A DNA stretch of 59,953 nucleotides. Origin: Deltaproteobacteria bacterium (GTDB lineage: Bacteria; Myxococcota; Myxococcia; SLRQ01). Of the stretch, positions 53,058 through 59,953 are shown one piece after another. The notes under the pieces were generated by a model. The model did no database searches. It saw nothing but the letters and a program-made list of their open reading frames with translations, and was not told where the DNA came from. Within the stretch, counting starts at the first letter, position 1. Each line of letters opens with the position of its first letter. The DNA lies in contig SLRQ01000064.1 of NCBI GenBank assembly GCA_007130885.1, positions 1-59,953 of the forward strand, written 5' to 3'. The translations under genes and the position numbers were made by a program.

Positions 53058-53708
53058 ATGGCTTATTTCGTCAGTCTCGTTCCTCCCCATAGCTTGGAAG
53101 GGGCGCCCCTTGCCGATGAGGCTTGGCGGCGTTTGGCGGCTGTTCTTACGGGACGAGAAGAGCTCCCCTCAGAGGATGGCCTTTCCTTTACCTGGCACTC
53201 CGGCCAGACGAATATCGAGGTAAGAGTCTTCTTGAACGAAAAAGGGGATCTTCGTGAGGTGGATATGGCTCTACCTTTCGGGGCTGTGAGGGAGGAGGTC
53301 GATGAGGCCATCGAAAGAATCATGTCCGTGGCCCGGGATGTAGGGCTCGAGGTGTTCGACCCACAGCTAGGACGCACTGTAGGTGCAGGAGGTGAAGGCT
53401 CCATCACTGCCCGCTTTTTCGAGGTGAGCTCGTATCATCTGGAGTTTGGGGGATTCTCGGAGGATAGCCGACAGGCCATGGGGTCCGCTTTCGAGCATGA
53501 GCAGCCAGCGATGTTTTCGCCGCGCGCAAAGATGCTGGCCGTGGGCGTGGGGGTGCTGATTGTCATCTACTTATTGCTGCGGCTGGTGATACTGGATCCC
53601 TTGCTCGAGTCGCTCGTTCCACCGCCGCCGGTGGAGCCCGACACATCCGCGGGGCCGCCCCCCGGATGGCTGGACCGAAATCCTCCTCCGAGCAAGACCG
53701 TCGATTAG
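53058..53708 (+). CDS. Tail-anchored protein of unknown function
   Basis: A 216-residue protein from ATG 53058 (MAYFVSLVPPHS), 35 bp after epmA. The soluble part is alpha/beta (TNIEVRVFLNEKGDLREVDMAL, VDEAIERIMSVARDVGLEVFDPQLG) and one hydrophobic helix near residues 155-175 (MLAVGVGVLIVIYLLLRLVIL) precedes a 40-residue Pro-rich C-terminus. It therefore has most of its mass before the helix, with the Pro-rich end on the other side. I cannot assign a family or a role. Confidence 0.75.
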   Translation: MAYFVSLVPPHSLEGAPLADEAWRRLAAVLTGREELPSEDGLSFTWHSGQTNIEVRVFLNEKGDLREVDMALPFGAVREEVDEAIERIMSVARDVGLEVFDPQLGRTVGAGGEGSITARFFEVSSYHLEFGGFSEDSRQAMGSAFEHEQPAMFSPRAKMLAVGVGVLIVIYLLLRLVILDPLLESLVPPPPVEPDTSAGPPPGWLDRNPPPSKTVD

Positions 53709-53851
53709 GCGGCTTCGATCATTGATTCGCTGTTCCTGGAGTCATTCGCCGATGATCGCAACGGCCCATTGCGCCTCGTGGGCGGAAGGATGATAAACAC
53801 CGCTGTATGAGCCGAAACCGAGATGGAACTCCCGGAAGCATCGAGGGAGAC

Positions 53852-54913
53852 ATGAACCCAGAGGCTGTTGCTGTTGCGGAGGCGGTCTCATCCGTCCTCA
53901 ACACACACCGTGCCTCCATACGGGTTGATAGGCTTCCCGTGCATGCCTCCGCGCGGACCTACTACCGAGCTCGATCAGGCGGCGGACGTAGTGTCGTGGT
54001 AATGGTGCTGCCGGCCGACCCTCGTTCGGGCGATGAGGTTGGAAGCGGCTCTAGGGATGGCAAGCTTACTTTTCTGAAGGTTCAGCGCTATCTGTTCGAT
54101 CTCGGTGTACGGGTGCCGGCCGTCTTGAGGCTCGACCTCGAGGCCGGGCTTCTGGTGATGGAGGACCTTGGAGATACCACCCTCGAGCAAGAGCTGTTGA
54201 CCCGTCCGGGCTGCTCGAACACACGCCGCCGGCTCTACGGCAAGGCCGTGGACCAGCTTGCTTTAATGCGATGCCAATCAGCTCGCCGTCCTGATCTCGC
54301 CGCGGAGAATCTTTCCGGGCCTTTCGATTACAAACTGTTGCGCTGGGAGCTGGACCACTTCCTCGAGTGGGGTCTTTGCTCCCACTACGGCGTCTCGCTC
54401 ACCGGGGAGGAGACCGGAATCGTCACGGAGGCGTTCGACGACATAGCCGGAAGGCTATCCGCGTTGTCGAGGGGGCTGACGCACAGGGACTATCAGAGCC
54501 GTAACCTCATGGTCGTGCCCGATGGGCTTGCGGTGATTGATTTCCAGGACGCCCTTCTTGGACCGGCGGTCTACGACTTGGTGGCGCTATTGCGGGACTC
54601 CTATGTGATTCTCGACCGGTCACTCGTGGATGAAATGCTGGATAGGTACTGTGATGCCTGCCGTGCGCTTGGCGGCCGGCCGGTGGATCGCGAGACTCTG
54701 GAAGACGAGTTCGATCTGCAAACGGTGCAGCGCAAGCTCAAGGACGCCGGCCGCTTCGTTTTTATTGACCGTGAGAAAAACAACCCGGACTTCATGCCAT
54801 ACATGGAGCCATCCCTCCGGTATGTGGCAAGTGCGCTCGAACGCTTGCCGGAGTATCGCCGACTGTGGAAGGTGCTCTCGGCTCATGTTCCCGAGCTGCG
54901 TGCCGTGTCCTGA
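53852..54913 (+). CDS. amgK: Amino-sugar kinase, AmgK-like (aminoglycoside phosphotransferase fold)
   Basis: A 353-residue kinase from ATG 53852, which has GAGGGAG upstream; ATG 53807 would add 15 residues without a clear site. Motifs are LVMEDLGDTTLEQEL, the catalytic loop LTHRDYQSRNLMV and the metal-binding VIDFQDALLGPAVYDLVALLRDS, which closely follow AmgK, the anomeric kinase for N-acetylmuramate and N-acetylglucosamine. A nucleotidyltransferase gene follows 36 bp later, the AmgK-MurU arrangement of the Pseudomonas-type salvage route to UDP-MurNAc. A phosphatase (MupP) is not visible. The exact sugar is inferred from context. Confidence 0.85.
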   Translation: MNPEAVAVAEAVSSVLNTHRASIRVDRLPVHASARTYYRARSGGGRSVVVMVLPADPRSGDEVGSGSRDGKLTFLKVQRYLFDLGVRVPAVLRLDLEAGLLVMEDLGDTTLEQELLTRPGCSNTRRRLYGKAVDQLALMRCQSARRPDLAAENLSGPFDYKLLRWELDHFLEWGLCSHYGVSLTGEETGIVTEAFDDIAGRLSALSRGLTHRDYQSRNLMVVPDGLAVIDFQDALLGPAVYDLVALLRDSYVILDRSLVDEMLDRYCDACRALGGRPVDRETLEDEFDLQTVQRKLKDAGRFVFIDREKNNPDFMPYMEPSLRYVASALERLPEYRRLWKVLSAHVPELRAVS

Positions 54914-54949
54914 GCCCGTTCCTGATAATCGCGGAAGTTTGTTCGAATC

Positions 54950-56026
54950 ATGAGTAAAGCCAAGATATCCGAGGGACCAAGCAAGGCGATGATTTTGGCG
55001 GCCGGTCTTGGAACACGCCTTCGCCCGTTATCGGAGGCGATGCCGAAGCCTGCCGTGCCGATATGTGGGATTGCTCCCATCAGGTGGAACCTGGCCATCT
55101 TGGCTTCCGCGGGCGTGCGTGAGGTCGTAGTCAACACTCACTGGCGCCCAAAAGCCGTCGAGGAAGCGGTTGGAGATGTGTCCGGGCTGGGCCTGACCGT
55201 TTACTTTAGTCACGAGCCCAGGGTTCTTGGAACCGGCGGCGGTTTGGTGAAAGCGGCGCATCACTTTCGTGACGAAACATTCTTCCTTGTGAACGGCAAG
55301 CTCCTCTTCGACGCGGATCTGCACGCCGCTTTTGCGTCCCACATGGACCGTCGAGCGATGGCGACAATGGTCGTGCGTCCATATCCCCGAAGGTCCGGTT
55401 ACGGAGCCGTCAATGTTGATGCCGCCGGGAACATTCGCGAATTTACCTCCAATCCGAAGGAGAGCGGAACCTTGGCTGACGAGCCGAGTCCTCTTACTCC
55501 GCGTTTGTTTACCGGAGTCCATGTGCTCGAGCCCGCGGTAATCGATCGGCTGCCCGAGGGAGGGCCGGCCTGCATCAAGACCGATGGCTACATACGAATG
55601 ATAAATGACGGCGAGACAGTGTGTGCACATTTACAAGAGCACGGATACTGGGCGGAGCCAAGCACTCCTCGAAAGTACCTCATGGCGGTGCGTGATTTGC
55701 TCGGAGGAAAGGTCTCATTAGAAGGGTTTCGAGCAGCAGGCCTAGTGCCGTTCGAGGATTGCGAGGAGGTCTCGCCTGGCGTGTTCGTGCACCGTGACGC
55801 GAGCATTTCAGACTCGGCGCTATTGAAATCGCCGTGTTGGATCGGTCCGGGCGCGCGGTTGGAGAGGAGGACCGTCGTCGGTCCGGAGGTTGCGTTGGAG
55901 GCCGGGACGCAGATTGGTGAAGAGGCCTCCTTGACGAAATCAGTGGTGTGGCCGGACACACGAATCCAGGCGGGTGAGAAGCTGGACTGTTGCATCGCGG
56001 TCGAACGAGAGCGGATCAAACCTTGA
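54950..56026 (+). CDS. MurU-like nucleotidyltransferase, with Lys in place of the usual NGD aspartate
   Basis: A 358-residue nucleotidyltransferase. The N-terminal signature AMILAAGLGTRLRPLSEAMPKPAVPI and the sugar-binding EPRVLGTGGGL are intact. The motif normally reading NGD, whose Asp coordinates catalytic Mg, is NGK here (Lys117 in LVNGKLLFDADL). The C-terminal 110 residues are a left-handed beta-helix (VFVHRDASISDSALLKSPCWIGPGARLERRTVVG) found in GlmU- or GMP-type relatives rather than in minimal MurU. Its position behind the AmgK-like gene suggests UDP-amino-sugar formation, but the substitution makes catalytic activity uncertain. It converges on the second PP2C gene. Confidence 0.85.
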   Translation: MSKAKISEGPSKAMILAAGLGTRLRPLSEAMPKPAVPICGIAPIRWNLAILASAGVREVVVNTHWRPKAVEEAVGDVSGLGLTVYFSHEPRVLGTGGGLVKAAHHFRDETFFLVNGKLLFDADLHAAFASHMDRRAMATMVVRPYPRRSGYGAVNVDAAGNIREFTSNPKESGTLADEPSPLTPRLFTGVHVLEPAVIDRLPEGGPACIKTDGYIRMINDGETVCAHLQEHGYWAEPSTPRKYLMAVRDLLGGKVSLEGFRAAGLVPFEDCEEVSPGVFVHRDASISDSALLKSPCWIGPGARLERRTVVGPEVALEAGTQIGEEASLTKSVVWPDTRIQAGEKLDCCIAVERERIKP

Positions 56027-56046
56027 GAAAGGCTTTGCCCGTCCGC

Positions 56047-56075
56047 CTAAACCAGAGATCGTGATGCCGGTTTAG
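56047..56075. terminator. Hairpin at the junction of convergent murU-like and PP2C genes
   Basis: CTAAACC (56047-56053) pairs with GGTTTAG (56069-56075) around a 15-nt loop. It overlaps the stop codon of the minus-strand PP2C gene. No U-tract is present. A shared terminator is possible. Confidence 0.35.
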
Positions 56076-56836
56076 TCGAGCAGCCTGCTGATGACGACGG
56101 TGATGTTGTCTGTTCCGCCGGCAGCGTTGGCTTCATCGATGAGCTGCTTGTTCGCGGCGTCCAGGTCATCCATGTTGGAGAGCACGATCTCCTTGATCCT
56201 GGCGTCGGACACCATGCCGGTAAGCCCGTCCGAGCACATGACGTAGACATCCCCAGCCTGGGGCTTCTCCCACAAGATGTCGACCTCTACGCTCTCCTTC
56301 ATCCCCAAGGCTCGTACGATCACGTTCTTGTGAGGAAAAGCCTCTATCTCTTCCTCGGAGAGCTTGTTGGCTTTCAGGTAGTCGTTCAAGAGGGAGTGGT
56401 CCTCGGTGATCTGCTCCATCTCGCTATCGCGAAGTCTGTAGACTCGCGAGTCACCGACATGCCCCATGTACGCGGTGCCGTTCTTGAATGAGGTGGCTAC
56501 CACCGTGGTGCCCATCCCCTTGTACTTCGCATCGCCAGCCGCGGTCTCGAATATGCGTGAGTTCGCAAGGCGTACCGCCATCAGCATGCGGTTCTCATCG
56601 TAGCTCATGGAGCGGTCCATGCGGTGAGGCCAAGTCGCCTCCTCGTCACGCTCCGTCGTTCGGAAAAACTCCGCGATCTCGTTTACCGCTATCTTGCTCG
56701 CTACTTCTCCGGAGCTGTGGCCGCCCATGCCGTCGGCCACAATGAACAGGTTGGCTTCTGGAACGAGGAGAAACGAGTCCTCGTTATGGCCACGCTTCAT
56801 CCCTTTATGAGTGAGACCGGCGTACTCTATCCGCAT
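56072..56836 (-). CDS. Second PP2C-family serine/threonine phosphatase
   Basis: A 254-residue phosphatase from ATG 56836 (MRIEYAGLTHKG). The metal-binding motifs are intact: GHNEDSFLL, FIVADGMGGHSSGEVAS, GMGTTVVATSF, MGHVGDSRVYRL, VMCSDGLTGMV and GGTDNITVVI. It is clearly related to the phosphatase at 22960-23748 but diverged, so the two probably serve different kinases. Its flanking genes are unrelated metabolic ones. Confidence 0.92.
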   Translation of the reverse strand: MRIEYAGLTHKGMKRGHNEDSFLLVPEANLFIVADGMGGHSSGEVASKIAVNEIAEFFRTTERDEEATWPHRMDRSMSYDENRMLMAVRLANSRIFETAAGDAKYKGMGTTVVATSFKNGTAYMGHVGDSRVYRLRDSEMEQITEDHSLLNDYLKANKLSEEEIEAFPHKNVIVRALGMKESVEVDILWEKPQAGDVYVMCSDGLTGMVSDARIKEIVLSNMDDLDAANKQLIDEANAAGGTDNITVVISRLLD

Positions 56837-56940
56837 TTGTCGGTTTCCAAGCTGTTCTTGTTTTTTTCTGATAGTCGGGCCGGTTACTGGGGTTTCTACC
56901 GATTTCACCCTCGGACGCTAGCGCTAGGAGGCGGGGACGG

Positions 56941-57291
56941 TCAAGACTCCTGTTCGAGTAGTATCCGATCTCCGGCCGTTGTGCCGGTATCGGACAATCG
57001 GCCGGCTGGGAGTTCTACTACGCATTGAGCCGAGGTGTGAATTCGGGTCATACGCCAGGGAGGTAGGTTTTCATAGGTCCGTACTATCCTGCCTTCACGG
57101 TCGAGAAATAGGACGTCTATTGGAAATCGCATGAAAAAGGTGTGTATCGAGTTACAAGGTTCTATCACCAGGCCGCCGTCGTCTTCGAGGTCGTCTCGGC
57201 CGAGCAGCCCCTTCATTCGTTCAATAGTACGAACCGCGAGGGTTGCTCGCTTGGCCAGAATGCATTTCTTGGTGTCGTTATAAACGCGCAT
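56941..57291 (-). CDS. DUF192 family protein
   Basis: A 116-residue protein from ATG 57291 with the DUF192 pattern: RTIERMKGLLGRDDL, GLVIEPCNSIHTFFMRFPIDVLFLD and a final AQCVVELPAGRL. Most DUF192 proteins carry a signal peptide, but this start gives none and no earlier in-frame segment looks like one, so it is probably cytoplasmic. Function is unknown. It is divergent from trmL with 44 bp between starts. Confidence 0.85.
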   Translation of the reverse strand: MRVYNDTKKCILAKRATLAVRTIERMKGLLGRDDLEDDGGLVIEPCNSIHTFFMRFPIDVLFLDREGRIVRTYENLPPWRMTRIHTSAQCVVELPAGRLSDTGTTAGDRILLEQES

Positions 57292-57335
57292 GCCTTGACT
57301 GAATCGCCCAGAACCGGGCAAGGCCACTATAGCAA

Positions 57336-57845
57336 ATGAAGAACCTACCGTTTCCAAAGACGCCGTTCGAGATTGTTCTCCACAGGCCCGAGATTCCTCC
57401 AAACACAGGGAGTGTTGCTCGGCTGTGTGCTTGCACCGGCAGCAGGCTTCATCTAGTTGCTCCGATTGGCTTCTCCATAGACGACACCAGCCTCAAGAGG
57501 GCGGGATTGGATTATTGGGAGCATGTGTACGTGGCCACTCATGGCTCATTGTCGGATGCCCTGACCTCCTTGCCTGACCGCGGAGTCCATGTTTTTACGG
57601 GGAAAGCCGAAAAGACGCTTTGGGAGGTGCGGTTTAGGCCTGGTGACATACTCGTGTTCGGATCGGAGTCGGTGGGATTGCCCAAGGAAGTCTTGGACGC
57701 GTGTCCCGAGCGAAACGTGGCCATTCCAATGCGGGAAGGCAGGAGGAGCCTCAACCTGTCCTCCGCGGTATCGGTTGCGCTTTACGAGGCGCTGAGGCAA
57801 ACGAACACCTGGAAAGGAATGGCGCGGGCGGACATGCTTCCTTGA
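57336..57845 (+). CDS. trmL: tRNA (cytidine/uridine-34-2'-O)-methyltransferase TrmL
   Basis: A 169-residue SPOUT enzyme that 2'-O-methylates the wobble base of certain tRNA-Leu isoacceptors. Motifs are LHRPEIPPNTGSVARLC, ILVFGSESVGLP and RSLNLSSAVSVALYEAL, which form the trefoil-knot SAM site. The length is typical. In E. coli TrmL targets the tRNA-Leu isoacceptors CmAA and UmAA; a tRNA-Leu with anticodon CAA is encoded at 18528-18610. Confidence 0.93.
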   Translation: MKNLPFPKTPFEIVLHRPEIPPNTGSVARLCACTGSRLHLVAPIGFSIDDTSLKRAGLDYWEHVYVATHGSLSDALTSLPDRGVHVFTGKAEKTLWEVRFRPGDILVFGSESVGLPKEVLDACPERNVAIPMREGRRSLNLSSAVSVALYEALRQTNTWKGMARADMLP

Positions 57846-57928
57846 CAGGGGCGGTGTAGGCGCGGGATCATTTTCAATCGCTTACTTAAGGTAGTGCATC
57901 ATTTACCCAAACTACTGCAGGAGTCGGC

Positions 57929-59953
57929 GTGGCCAATAAGCACCTGCTTCTAGTTGACGGCGACCACCAGTCGCTTCGGATCATGGAGGTAAGCCTCCAG
58001 AGGGCCGGGTTCTCGGTAACGACCGCCAAGGGTGGCCTGGAGGCCCTGGAGCGGATAGGGGCCGACCCCCCCGACCTCATCATTACGGACACGGCTACGG
58101 CTGACGATGTGGACGGTTATGAGCTGTGTCGACGAGTTAAGGATGATGCCGGGCTCTCCGGTATCCCGTTCATTTTCATAACCTCCGACGATTCGATGAA
58201 TGCGAAGGTCAAGGCCTTGGAGCTCGGGGTCGAGGTCCTGCTCGAACAGCCCATCTATCTCAAGGAAGTGCTCTCTCGTGTTGATCTTCTTCTGGAGAAG
58301 AAAGAGCATAGCCTGGGGGAGAGGAAACGTAAGGGGGGGTTATCCGGCAGCCTCACGGACATGGATCTATTTGATCTGGTGCAGACCATCGAGCTTGGCG
58401 GCAGCACCGGTATCCTGACTTTGAGCGGCGAGCGACTAACCGGGAGGTTGTGGTTCAGCGATGGCGGGATTATCGACGCGGAGCTCGGCGGGGCTATCGG
58501 AGAGAAGGCCTTCTACCGGTTGGTGACTTGGAGGAAGGGAAGCTTTCACCTGGAGTTCGCGGATTTCGACAGGCCTAAACGGATTTTGAAGCCCGCCACG
58601 GATCTGATCGAACTGGGGAAAGGTCATCTGAATGAGTGGATCAAGCTGTGTGATGTGCTCCCACCGCTCGATACCTCGATGGTCGTTGACTATCAGGCAC
58701 TCGGAGACCGCCTGCGCAAGATCCCTGCCAGGGTCGGCAGTGTACTGAGATTATTCGATGGCCAAAGAAGCCTCGAGGACATCGTTTATGAGGTGGCTTT
58801 AGATGATGTCGCGGCGTTGGCAATCGTCAGCAGGCTTTATTCGGAGGGGTTCCTGGCCGAGGCGCCTGTTGAAGCAACCCAGCCGGACGATGAAGGAGAC
58901 CTCGCTGACTGGCTCCAGCAGCCGGCCGAGCAAACAGAAAAAGCACTCGAAGACGAGTCGGCCAAGGTGGCTGATGGCACGGCCGAATGGTTTGAAGGAC
59001 CTGCCGGAGACGAAGGAGAGGCTGTCCGTTCAGGCGATGAAGCTATGCAGGTCGAGCCGGAGGAGCCCATCGGCCGGGAAGAGCCGGCCGACCAGAAAGA
59101 GCCCGCCGACCGGGAAGAGCTCGCCAAGACTCAACCACCAGCTCCCACGGGTCCGGCTTTTGATCTGGAGCCTCCGGTGGATGTGCAGGGTCCATTTACC
59201 GGCGAAACCGAGGAAACAGGGGATGCCGCCGAGGAACCGGAAGGGAAGAGGGGCTCCTCGCGCCACCCCGAGATCGAGATCGATGGGGCTTTCTCTCCGC
59301 TTCGAATGATCAAGTTCCCTTCGCGGCGAGGCGAGTATCTGACCCGCTTGCGCCGGGAAGCCAAGGAGGCTGCGGAGGCCGAGCGGGAACCACTGGTGCC
59401 CGAGGGGCCTACACCAGCGGATACGTCGTCCGCGGGCGACCTCGAGAAATCCGCGGAGGAAGAGGTGCTGCCGGAGGGGCAGGGGGTGACGGAGCCCGTG
59501 GCTTCGGGCAGCGATGCACCGGCGCTTGGAACACCGGCGCCGGAGCATGATGGCGGCACTTTGACCGGCGAAGCCGCCGAAGAATCATTCATTGGCCGGC
59601 CCGGTGAAGCGGACGGACGGAAGGCTGCCGTCGAGGACGGGCCTACCGTGGATGTCGAGGCGCCGAAGGAGGAAGAGGCGGCGCAGGCCGAGCCGGCTCC
59701 CGAAGAGCCTGAAGCCAAGGAAGCCGCCGTCGAGGACGGGCCTACCGTGGATGTCGAGGCGCCGAAGGAAGAAGAGGCGGCGCAGGCCGAGCCGGCTCCC
59801 GAAGAGCCTGAAGCCAAGGAAGTCGCCGTCGAGGACGGGCCTACCCTGGATGTCGAGGCGCCGAAGGAGGACGAGACGGCGCAGACCGAGCCCGCGCCCG
59901 AAGAGCCTGAAGCCAAGGAAGCCGCCGTCGAGGACGGGCCTACCGTGGATGTC
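57929..59953 (+). CDS. Receiver-DUF4388 protein with acidic repeats (partial, runs off the window)
   Basis: The frame opens at GTG 57929 (GCAGGAG upstream) and stays open to the window end: 675 codons without a stop. Residues 5-120 are a receiver: VDGD pocket, phospho-acceptor candidate Asp54 in LIITDTAT and FITSDDS. The usually conserved Lys is replaced by Gln107 (LLEQPI), so phosphorylation signalling may be altered. Residues about 130-215 are a DUF4388 domain (LSGSLTDMDLFDLVQTIELGGSTGILTL, LWFSDGGIIDAELGG, GSFHLEF). After a winged-helix-like part the protein becomes Glu/Ala/Pro-rich and enters 33-residue tandem repeats. The C-terminus is outside the window. Confidence 0.88.
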   Translation, partial: MANKHLLLVDGDHQSLRIMEVSLQRAGFSVTTAKGGLEALERIGADPPDLIITDTATADDVDGYELCRRVKDDAGLSGIPFIFITSDDSMNAKVKALELGVEVLLEQPIYLKEVLSRVDLLLEKKEHSLGERKRKGGLSGSLTDMDLFDLVQTIELGGSTGILTLSGERLTGRLWFSDGGIIDAELGGAIGEKAFYRLVTWRKGSFHLEFADFDRPKRILKPATDLIELGKGHLNEWIKLCDVLPPLDTSMVVDYQALGDRLRKIPARVGSVLRLFDGQRSLEDIVYEVALDDVAALAIVSRLYSEGFLAEAPVEATQPDDEGDLADWLQQPAEQTEKALEDESAKVADGTAEWFEGPAGDEGEAVRSGDEAMQVEPEEPIGREEPADQKEPADREELAKTQPPAPTGPAFDLEPPVDVQGPFTGETEETGDAAEEPEGKRGSSRHPEIEIDGAFSPLRMIKFPSRRGEYLTRLRREAKEAAEAEREPLVPEGPTPADTSSAGDLEKSAEEEVLPEGQGVTEPVASGSDAPALGTPAPEHDGGTLTGEAAEESFIGRPGEADGRKAAVEDGPTVDVEAPKEEEAAQAEPAPEEPEAKEAAVEDGPTVDVEAPKEEEAAQAEPAPEEPEAKEVAVEDGPTLDVEAPKEDETAQTEPAPEEPEAKEAAVEDGPTVDV
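59627..59953 (+). repeat. 99-bp tandem repeat in the receiver-DUF4388 gene
   Basis: Units begin at 59627, 59726, 59825 and 59924, exactly 99 bp apart, so each is 33 codons (opening AVEDGPTVDVEAPK, then EEEAAQAEPAP and EEPEAKE). The fourth copy is cut by the window end. Copies differ at only a few bases, showing recent duplication and probably variable copy number between strains. Confidence 0.92.

Noticed and set aside
59131..59916. Ser/Ala-rich open frame on the minus strand near the window end
   Set aside because: It is antisense to the 99-bp repeats of the receiver-DUF4388 gene; its repetitive composition is an artefact of the repeats.

Overview
The window is GC-rich chromosomal DNA from what looks like a Myxococcota-type (former deltaproteobacterial) bacterium. 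The signs are a subtilisin-like protease ending in a MYXO-CTERM-style tail, very Cys-rich lipoproteins, two DUF4388 proteins, several FHA proteins, two PP2C phosphatases, a PrkA kinase and lineage-restricted lipoproteins. I see no rRNA, insertion sequence, prophage, integrase or CRISPR array. Both window ends cut through genes made of tandem repeats.

Layout. 1-4.5 kb: end of a Lys/Ala-rich histone H1-like protein, a lipoprotein plus small exported-protein operon with a clear promoter, a secreted metallo-beta-lactamase lipoprotein, and a tiny ribbon-helix-helix plus 40-aa module. 4.5-11.5 kb: truA, the subtilase, a conserved unknown, clpX and a lidless Hsp70. 11.5-18.3 kb: a giant Cys-rich lipoprotein, PrkA, a dCMP deaminase and a membrane TPR protein. 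18.5-22.7 kb: tRNA-Leu(CAA), rarA, nadK and recN. 22.9-29.6 kb: a PP2C phosphatase, an M23 peptidase, secA and a TPP-riboswitch-controlled thiC. 29.6-37.5 kb: a nitronate-monooxygenase-like enzyme, two small proteins, an LD-carboxypeptidase, a serine hydrolase, mpl, an iron-type superoxide dismutase and an inositol-monophosphatase-like enzyme. 37.6-43 kb: truD, a DUF4388 protein, two c-type cytochromes and a TPR lipoprotein. 43-48.7 kb is a signalling block: FHA-GGDEF, an orphan biotinyl carrier, a REC-XRE regulator, an FHA-FHA-TPR membrane protein and a multi-domain rhomboid. 48.7-57.9 kb: GNAT, SPFH/zinc-ribbon and zinc-ribbon membrane proteins, epmA, amgK/murU-like genes, a second PP2C, a DUF192 protein and trmL. 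The window ends in a receiver-DUF4388 protein with 99-bp tandem repeats.

How the genes work together. Peptidoglycan salvage is represented twice: LD-carboxypeptidase/Mpl at 32-36 kb (tetrapeptide trimming and tripeptide religation) and AmgK/MurU-like at 53.9-56 kb (amino-sugar salvage). Phospho-signalling is dense: PrkA, two PP2C phosphatases, two FHA proteins, two receiver-domain proteins and one diguanylate cyclase, but no Hanks-type kinase. Three RNA-modification enzymes (TruA, TruD, TrmL), the EF-P modifier EpmA and proteostasis or export factors (ClpX, Hsp70, SecA, rhomboid, subtilase) make up most of the housekeeping content.

The items most worth a second look are the nucleotidyltransferase with Lys in place of the usual NGD aspartate, the rhomboid with added domains at both ends, the dyad over the promoter of the FHA-TPR gene, the SPFH/zinc-ribbon divergent pair, the carrier/REC-XRE pair and the lidless Hsp70. 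No clearly new defence or mobile system is visible.
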